From Candidatus Caldilinea saccharophila (GTDB taxonomy: Bacteria; Chloroflexota; Anaerolineae; Caldilineales; Caldilineaceae): a DNA stretch of 64,000 nucleotides. The stretch's first letter is position 1, and the number at the start of each line of letters is the position of its first letter. Location of the stretch: NCBI GenBank assembly GCA_016710365.1, contig JADJVW010000005.1, positions 1 through 64,000 of the forward strand, read 5' to 3'. This document shows, piece by piece, positions 54,436 through 64,000 of the stretch. The position numbers and the translations under genes are program-made. The notes under the pieces are model-generated. The model was given only the letters and a program-made list of their open reading frames with translations. It was not told where the DNA came from and searched no databases.

Positions 54436-56713
54436 ATGCAACGTGTGTGTTTCGTCCGGCTGCTTTCCTGGGTGATCTGCGCGCTCATGCTGGCGGCGCC
54501 CACCGCGCTGCTGGCACAGGACAGCTCCGATCTTGTCCAGGTCTTCACATTGCTGCTGCCAGTTACAGCCAGTGATAATGGATCGACGCTCAGCGTTCGC
54601 GTCCCTTTCCGCCTTCTCGACGCCAATGGCGCTCCTATCGACAACGCGCGCATCGACGGCATGAATCTGCGCTTGCTGGACATGCCGTCGGGTGCAATCG
54701 ATTTTGCGATGTTCAATCAGATCGCACCGGTGGAGACCCCTTTGTACGTTTCGCTTCTAATCGACGTCAGTGGCAGCATGGAGTCTTCGATTGAAGCTGT
54801 GCGCACGGCGGCAAAATCGGCCGTAGAGAGTGCGCCCGCCCAGGTGCGCTTTCGCATCGTCACCTTTAGCGGGCAGGCAGGCGATCCGGAGATTCGAGTC
54901 CGACAAGATTTCACGGACGATCGCGGCGCTATTCGCAATGCCATCGACGGTATCATAAATCCTTCCGGCGGCACCTGCTACTACGACGCGGTCAACGAAT
55001 CACTCGAAACCCTCGGCGCGCTGCCAGCTTCGGCAGGCGCGAACGCGCGCAAGGCTGTGATAGCGTTTACGGACGGACGCGACATGGTCAACGACCCGAA
55101 TGTCCCGTGCAGCCGCCGCACCATCGAGGAAGTCATCCAAAACGCCCGCAGCAAGCGCATTCCGGTCTATACAATTGGGCTGCTCGGCGCGGTCGAGGAA
55201 GGGGCGTTGCAACGGCTCGCCACCGACACCGGCGGCTCCTCCGCGATCGGGAATCAGGGCCAGCTCGACACATTGTTTGGGCAGGCGTTTGCCAGTATCA
55301 TCAATCAATACATGGCGGAATTTGTGGTGTTGCCCAAAGAGGGACGCAACCGCGCCTTTCTCGAAGTTCAGCTTGCCGGCCTGAACGAGCGCGTGAACTC
55401 CACCATCTTTGAGTTCAATTCGCCAAAGAGCTATCTTCCGACGCCGACTCCCATCCCACCGACGGAGACGCCAATGCCGCTGCCCACGGCAACATTTGAC
55501 GCCTGGCGTCATGGTAATTTTTGTGCCCAATGCCGCGCAGCCGAATCATGCGAGCGGGCTGTATTCGTTCAATCTCAGCCTCTCGCCCTCGTCCTTGGTG
55601 GAATACGTAATCATTCAGGTGCAGAACACGAATGGCGTCCAGGTATTGCCCGAGCCGATCCGGATCAAGCTCGACGGGCGCGCGACGCTTGCCTTTGATG
55701 TCGATATGGCCCGGCTGAAAGCCGACGAAGAATACATCGTGCAGGTGATGGCGGAGGATGCCAACGGCGAACTGCTCACCAAACCACCTCAGGAGTTTCG
55801 CATCAATGATGGCCCTCAGGTGATCCTGGGAGAACTGAAGTTCAAGCATATTGTCGAGCAAGCGCCGCCGCTGCTCGCCGCCATCCGCTCGATTCGCCCC
55901 GACAGCGAAAGGGGTGTGCTGCTGGTCGAACTGGATATCAACCAGTCGGATCAGGTGGACGATTATCAAGCCTTTATCAACGATGAAGCGGGCCAGAAGG
56001 TGGTCGACACGAACATGCAAGTCTATCCTGGCGGCGCCGAAGTTGCGGTGCCGATGCCGCCCGCCGCGCTCCAGCCTGTGGACAATCCACAGCCATTGGA
56101 TTTCAGCCTGTTTATCCGGCTGCGCACACCACAAAACATTGACGCCGACACCCAGCCGTTTGGCTTTAAGCTGACGCCGCCGGCCAAACCTGGCTTTTTC
56201 GCCACCATTTGGGCGGGACTGGAACAGAACCCGCTGCTTGCCATCGCTATCGTCGTGGTGTTGTCCAGCGTGGCGCTTTGGTTCACTGTGGGTCGCAAGC
56301 CGGCCAGACCCGCTTACTCGCTTGCCCGTCCCGCTGAAGAATACACCGTCGTCGCCGGCGCCGGGGCTGGAGGTGGAGGCGGAGGCGGCAAAAAACATGG
56401 CAAGCTGTTGGTCGATGTTTTCGAGTCGCCCAGCCCCGGCGAACGCACCAAGCACACCTTCAACCGCTTTCCCTGTGTGATCGGGCGCAGCAGCCAGTGC
56501 GACGTGCGGCTGGCGGGCGATTCACAACTTTCGCGGCGACACGCACAACTCGTGCTGGAAAATGGCCGCATTCTGCTGACCGACCTCGCCAGCAACAACG
56601 GCACTTTTATCGACGACCAGCGCATCGACGCCAACACGGCCACGCCACTCAGCGACGGCCAGGTGATCCGGCTGGGACGCCAGACCAAGATCCGCATCAA
56701 CGTGAGTTACTAA
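54436..56713 (+). CDS. VWA - FHA membrane protein of the secretion locus, one frameshift
   Basis: About 759 aa when joined. A signal peptide (LLSWVICALMLAAPTALLAQ) is followed by a VWA domain (about residues 95-290) with an intact metal site LIDVSGSMESS, unlike its paralogue at 35295. The frame changes near 55500, after a Pro/Thr linker; the rest is beta-rich, with a membrane helix (PLLAIAIVVVLSSVALWFTV) at about 56228-56290. A cytoplasmic Gly-rich linker and an FHA domain follow (CVIGRSSQCDVRL, LSRRHAQLVL, ASNNGTFIDDQRI). The extracytoplasmic VWA could bind protein ligands, and the FHA phosphothreonine partners. The shared layout with 35295 ties the secretion and signalling blocks together. 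Confidence 0.85.
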
Positions 56714-56726
56714 AGGAACCGTACAT

Positions 56727-57275
56727 TTGTTTGACTGGATGGTTACACCGGGCGGCGCCCTGCTGACGATTGGTCTGCTGCTGTGTCTGGCAGGCTTGAG
56801 CGCGGTTGTGATCCGGCAGGTGCGCCGACGCAGTTTCACCGGTGACGACGAGCTTCCCACGCAGATCATCGCCAATGAAGAAGAGGCGGACGCCGCCGCC
56901 TTTCTGATCGCCCTGGAGACCTCGCTCCGCATGCCGCAGAAAGTGCCCCTGCACGCGGGGCGTGAAATCCGCCTGGGCCGCGACCGCCGCTCAAACACGG
57001 TGACGCTCAACGACATCAGCATTTCGCGACGTCATGCCACGATCAGCGGGCGTGGAGAGAATTTCTATCTCCACGATGAAGGCAGTCGTGGCGGCACGTT
57101 TGTCAATCGTCGTCGTCTGCGCCATGAGCACAAGGTCTTGCTGAATCACAACGACATTATCCAGTTCTACACTTTTACCTACCAGTTCGTCCTCAGCGAG
57201 GCGCCAACGCAGGTCAACGACAGCGAGCCCACGCTTTCCACGCGCTTGGATCTGGATAGCGATCAACACCTGTAA
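56727..57275 (+). CDS. Membrane-anchored FHA-domain protein
   Basis: A 182-aa protein with an apparent TTG start after AAAGGAACC. A single membrane helix (GALLTIGLLLCLAGLSAVVI) lies near residues 10-30, followed by an acidic linker (DELPTQIIANEEEADAAAF) and an FHA domain (about 75-155: IRLGRDRRSNTV, ISISRRHATISG, GSRGGTFVNRRRL). All phosphothreonine-binding residues are present. It lies 13 bases after the VWA-FHA gene and is the last gene of the secretion locus. It probably docks phosphorylated partners at the membrane. Confidence 0.85.
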   Translation: MFDWMVTPGGALLTIGLLLCLAGLSAVVIRQVRRRSFTGDDELPTQIIANEEEADAAAFLIALETSLRMPQKVPLHAGREIRLGRDRRSNTVTLNDISISRRHATISGRGENFYLHDEGSRGGTFVNRRRLRHEHKVLLNHNDIIQFYTFTYQFVLSEAPTQVNDSEPTLSTRLDLDSDQHL

Positions 57276-57358
57276 CGCTGATTGCCCCATCCTTCTCCCC
57301 TCTGGTAGACTGCACCCACTGTCAATCATCACCTTCATCTCTCCAGGGGATCGACCGC

Positions 57359-57976
57359 ATGTCGTCTGCACCACCTATGCTTGCTTTTGACCTCGAAGGC
57401 GTCTTCCTGCCCGAAATCTGGATCGCGGTCGCCGAGCGCACCGGTCTGCCTGAGCTGCGCCGCACGACGCGCGACGAACCCGATTATGACAAGTTAATGA
57501 GCGAACGCATGGAGCTTCTGGCGCGCCACCACTTAACCCTGGCCGATATCCAACAGGTGATCGCGGGCATGGAGCCGCTGCCGGGCGCAAGCGAGTTTCT
57601 TGCCTGGATGCGACAGGCCGCGCAGATGGTGATCATCACCGACAGCTTCTATGAATTTGTTGCGCCTTTCCTGCCCAAGCTGGGCTGGCCGACCGTTTTT
57701 GCCCACACCCTGGAAGTCGATGCACGCGGCATGATGGCCGGCTACCGGCTGCGCGTGCCGGCCGGGAAGCGCATGGCCGTGGCCGCGTTCAGGACATTAG
57801 GTTTTCGCACGGCCGCGGTGGGCGATTCCTATAACGACACTGCGATGCTCGGCGCCGCGGACTGTGGCATTCTGTTTCGCCCGCCCGACAACGTGGTGCG
57901 CGACTTCCCTCACTTCCCGGTGACGCAGACCTATACAGAGCTGCGCTGCGCGATCGAGCGCTTTTTGGCCGAGTAG
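57359..57976 (+). CDS. thrH: ThrH-like phosphoserine phosphatase / homoserine phosphotransferase
   Basis: A 205-aa HAD-superfamily enzyme. Motif I is AFDLEGVFLPEIWI (residues 9-22), motif II is VIITDSFYEF (near 91), and motif III/IV is AAVGDSYNDTAML (near 156). Other segments (TTRDEPDYDKLM; LPGASEFLAWMRQ) match the ThrH family, whose P. aeruginosa member dephosphorylates phosphoserine and can move phosphate to homoserine. Length is exactly that of the family. It is separated from the FHA gene by 83 bases and looks independent of the secretion locus. Confidence 0.88.
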   Translation: MSSAPPMLAFDLEGVFLPEIWIAVAERTGLPELRRTTRDEPDYDKLMSERMELLARHHLTLADIQQVIAGMEPLPGASEFLAWMRQAAQMVIITDSFYEFVAPFLPKLGWPTVFAHTLEVDARGMMAGYRLRVPAGKRMAVAAFRTLGFRTAAVGDSYNDTAMLGAADCGILFRPPDNVVRDFPHFPVTQTYTELRCAIERFLAE

Positions 57977-58008
57977 TGAGCAGACCTCGATCAGCCAAGC
58001 AGGATAGA

Positions 58009-58050
58009 CCACGGATGAGACGGATGAGGCGGATTTTCACGGACTCATCC
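58009..58050. repeat. CGGAT-type intergenic repeat
   Basis: CCACGGATGAGACGGATGAG followed by GCGGATTTTCACGGACTCAT matches the start of the elements at 5903 and 11309. It lies in the 255-base gap between thrH and the flavodoxin gene, which otherwise shows no gene. Confidence 0.65.
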
Positions 58051-58231
58051 GAAAAATATCTGAATTTAGCTACCGATAAGAAGGGCTGTAGAGAGTTTCC
58101 CCTTACAGAGACGCCTCTGTTCATCTTGTAGAATCAATCGGGTAGAATCGGTAATCAAAACTCACGAGAGCGGCGCGGTTGACAGCTACGCACAAACGAC
58201 GCCGTTGCGTAGAAATAGAATTGAGGCAGGG

Positions 58232-58777
58232 ATGCCGCAGATGGGCATCTTTTTTGGGAGTACAGACGGCCACACCGCGGCGATCGCCGCACAAATGAAG
58301 GAGCGCCTCGACGCGCGGTGGTGCGCGGACGCCGAAGCATCGTGCGTCGAAGTGCTGGATGTCGGCGCGGAAGCGCTGGAGGCCATGCTGGACTTCGACC
58401 GGTTGATCCTGGGCGCGCCGACATGGAGCATCGGGCAGCTTCAGCGTGATTGGGAAGCCGCGCTCGACGAATTCGACGAAATTGACCTTGGCGGCCGGCC
58501 CGTGGCGATCTTTGGGCTAGGCGACCAGGTGGGCTATCCTGACACTTTCGTCGATGCCATGATCTTTCTGGCCGACCGGGTGCGGGCGTGCGGCGGCAGG
58601 TTGGTCGGCGCGTGGCCCGCGGCCGGCTACTCGTTCACCAACTCGTGGGCGCTGGAGGAAAATGGCTGCTTTGTCGGCCTGGTGCTAGACGAACACAATC
58701 AACCTGAGCTGAGCGCGTCGCGGCTGGACGCGTGGCTGGCGCAGGTATGGAAGCAGTGGGAGGAAACGCAAGCATGA
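58232..58777 (+). CDS. fldA: Long-chain flavodoxin
   Basis: About 181 aa from ATG 58232 (MPQMGIFFGS). The FMN phosphate loop is FFGSTDGHTAAIAAQM, the first isoalloxazine loop carries GAPTWSIGQLQRDW and the second FGLGDQVGYPDTFVDA. The extra 20-residue loop of long-chain flavodoxins is present (AAGYSFTNSWALEENGCFVG). It is a soluble one-electron carrier that can replace ferredoxin. The next gene starts within its stop (ATGA). Confidence 0.9.
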   Translation: MPQMGIFFGSTDGHTAAIAAQMKERLDARWCADAEASCVEVLDVGAEALEAMLDFDRLILGAPTWSIGQLQRDWEAALDEFDEIDLGGRPVAIFGLGDQVGYPDTFVDAMIFLADRVRACGGRLVGAWPAAGYSFTNSWALEENGCFVGLVLDEHNQPELSASRLDAWLAQVWKQWEETQA

Positions 58778-59291
58778 GCAGTCAGTCAATGCCCCCGCCA
58801 GAAACGCAACCAGTAGAAACACAGTATGCCAGCAAAAGTGAGGCGCTGTGGGCGAACGTGGTCAGCCCGGCCGGCTATGTGCTGGCCGTCTCCTACCCGA
58901 TCCTGGCGTTGTCCACCGGCACGCGCGGTCTACCAGCTTTTTTCAAAGCTGGCGTGGAGAACTATACACCGGTCTATTTGAGCGCTCTGGCTGCGCTCTG
59001 CTACTTGACCGCAACCATCGGCTTTGCCTACCGCCGGCGCTGGACGTGGTGGCTCTCGGTCGGCGCCCTCGGCTTCGAGACGTTGATGACGCTGGTGATC
59101 GGCGTGTGGAGCTTCATTGACCCGGAACTGATCGGGCGCACGGTCTGGCGTCACTTTGGCGAAGACTACGGCTATTTCCCCTTCTTTCAACCGCTTTTTG
59201 GCCTTATCTGGCTCTTCTGGCCGCTGACGATGGCGGCGTATGGAATTCGCAAGCGCCAGCCGCAACCGGACACAAAGGTGACAGAATCATA

Positions 59292-59292
<1 letters not shown>
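58774..59292 (+). CDS. Hypothetical four-helix membrane protein
   Basis: About 172 aa. ATG 58774 overlaps the flavodoxin stop. A polar N-terminus of about 30 residues is followed by four hydrophobic helices (PAGYVLAVSYPILALSTG; VYLSALAALCYLTATIGFAY; WWLSVGALGFETLMTLVIGV; FFQPLFGLIWLFWPLTMAAY). No catalytic or transport motif is recognised. It joins the zwf gene at TAATG (one shared base), so the flavodoxin, membrane protein, zwf and pgl genes are probably co-transcribed. Confidence 0.75.
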
Positions 59293-60843
<1,551 letters not shown>

Positions 60844-60846
60844 CTG

Positions 60847-61593
60847 ATGCAACCAAAACGTTCGGTCGAAGTGACGCCGACCGCCGACGCGCTGGCGCGC
60901 GTGGCGTGTGAGTTGATCGCGGCCGCCGCGGCCGCATCGATTGGCCGGCGGCGCGTCTTTCGCATCGCGCTGGCGGGCGGGACGACCCCGCGCGCGGTCT
61001 ATCGTCTGCTGGCCGACGACCCCTACATCGATTTTCGCCACTGGCAGCTCTTCTGGAGCGACGAACGCTGCGTGCCGCCGACCGCCGTGGAGAGCAACTA
61101 CGCCATGGCCAAGGCAGCGCTGCTCGACCGGCTGGCCGCGCCGCCCGCGCTGGTGCTGCGCATGGCGGGCGAGGGCGACCCGCCCGCGGCCGCAGCGGCC
61201 TACGCTCACACCGTGCGCGAACTGACGCCGCCCAACGCGGCCGCGGGCACGGGAGATACGCCGCGCTTCGATCTGATCCTGCTGGGCATGGGCGCGGATG
61301 GGCACACCGCCAGCCTCTTTCCGGGCGCGCCCGCGCTGGACGAAGCGGCGCGGCTGGTCGTCGCCACCCCCGCGCCAACGGGGCAGATGCGCCTCACCTT
61401 CACCTACCCGCTGCTCAACGCTGCACGCCGCGTGCTGATCCTGGTCAGCGGCGCGGAGAAGGCGGCGACGCTGCGCGCCGTGCTCCAGGGGCCGCACGCC
61501 CCGACGCGCCACCCGGTGCAGGGCGTGCAGTTGGTCAAGGGCAACCTGACCTGGCTGGTGGATGCGGCCGCGTATGGCGAGATGGGAGAATAG
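60847..61593 (+). CDS. pgl: 6-phosphogluconolactonase
   Basis: The 248-aa enzyme hydrolyses the lactone made by Zwf. Typical segments of the SugarP isomerase-type family are present: IALAGGTTPRAVYRLL (near residue 40), WQLFWSDERCVPP (near 65), MGADGHTASLFPGAP (near 147) and a conserved C-terminal KGNLTWLVDAAA. It is adjacent to zwf, as is common. It converges with the TPR gene 33 bases on; the gap holds a short TTAGAGA-type tandem repeat. Confidence 0.93.
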   Translation: MQPKRSVEVTPTADALARVACELIAAAAAASIGRRRVFRIALAGGTTPRAVYRLLADDPYIDFRHWQLFWSDERCVPPTAVESNYAMAKAALLDRLAAPPALVLRMAGEGDPPAAAAAYAHTVRELTPPNAAAGTGDTPRFDLILLGMGADGHTASLFPGAPALDEAARLVVATPAPTGQMRLTFTYPLLNAARRVLILVSGAEKAATLRAVLQGPHAPTRHPVQGVQLVKGNLTWLVDAAAYGEMGE

Positions 61594-61625
61594 GGGATTA
61601 GAGATTAGAGATTGGAGATTGGCGT

Positions 61626-64000
<2,375 letters not shown>

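Overview
The window looks like a GC-rich bacterial chromosome, most likely a Chloroflexota member of the Anaerolineae/Caldilineae type. The evidence is the many Hanks-type Ser/Thr kinases with Thr/Pro-rich extracytoplasmic stalks, WXG100 proteins with an EccC/EssC-like ATPase, FHA and VWA membrane proteins, a CHAT/NB-ARC/TPR protein, and families of palindromic intergenic repeats. The taxon is inferred from this gene style; there is no rRNA gene.

Layout. (1) 1-5764: sdhCAB and polyphosphate kinase. (2) 6021-9956: a CHAT protease / NTPase / TPR protein with a 120-bp tandem repeat, followed by a repeat-rich non-coding block to about 10.6 kb. (3) 10613-15555, minus strand: DUF1697 protein, inositol-dehydrogenase-like oxidoreductase, SDR, alpha/beta hydrolase, a small beta-repeat protein and an inositol-monophosphatase-family enzyme. 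(4) 16092-19684: a small membrane coiled-coil protein and a 1,116-aa Thr/Pro-rich surface protein ending in an LPPTG sorting-like signal. (5) 19714-20655: a tyrosine recombinase. (6) 21376-37409, minus strand: a signalling block of four complete Ser/Thr kinases, one truncated kinase, a transmembrane PP2C phosphatase, an SH3b/beta-propeller protein, a DUF11 adhesin-like protein and a VWA-FHA protein. (7) 38032-57275: a type VII (ESX/Ess-like) secretion locus. (8) 57359-61593: ThrH-type phosphatase, flavodoxin, a membrane protein, zwf and pgl. (9) 61626-64000, minus strand: part of another TPR protein with a 120-bp repeat.

The most interesting part is the type VII-like locus. It holds four tandem WXG100 proteins, a membrane pseudokinase, a WXG100-lipase fusion (candidate secreted toxin) followed by a lipoprotein (candidate immunity) and an EspG-like protein. 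Next come a very large EccC-like ATPase with seven P-loop domains (three tandem D1-D2 pairs plus a terminal domain), a ubiquitin-like/FHA fusion, a WXG100 protein with a Gly-rich tail, a second EspG-like protein, a VWA-FHA protein and a membrane FHA protein. EccB, EccD, EccE, mycosin, EsaA and EssA are not recognisable. The divergent kinase/phosphatase/FHA block makes phospho-regulation of this machine plausible (inference).

Many genes (sdhA, ppk, CHAT, DUF1697, PP2C, DUF11, EccC, one EspG-like, VWA-FHA, zwf, TPR) are interrupted by single indels or a stop with the protein resuming in another frame. This density, with several breaks at GC-rich runs, and a 30-base G run in the last gene, suggest uncorrected sequencing errors rather than mass gene decay. 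Broken genes are therefore annotated over their full span with the break stated.
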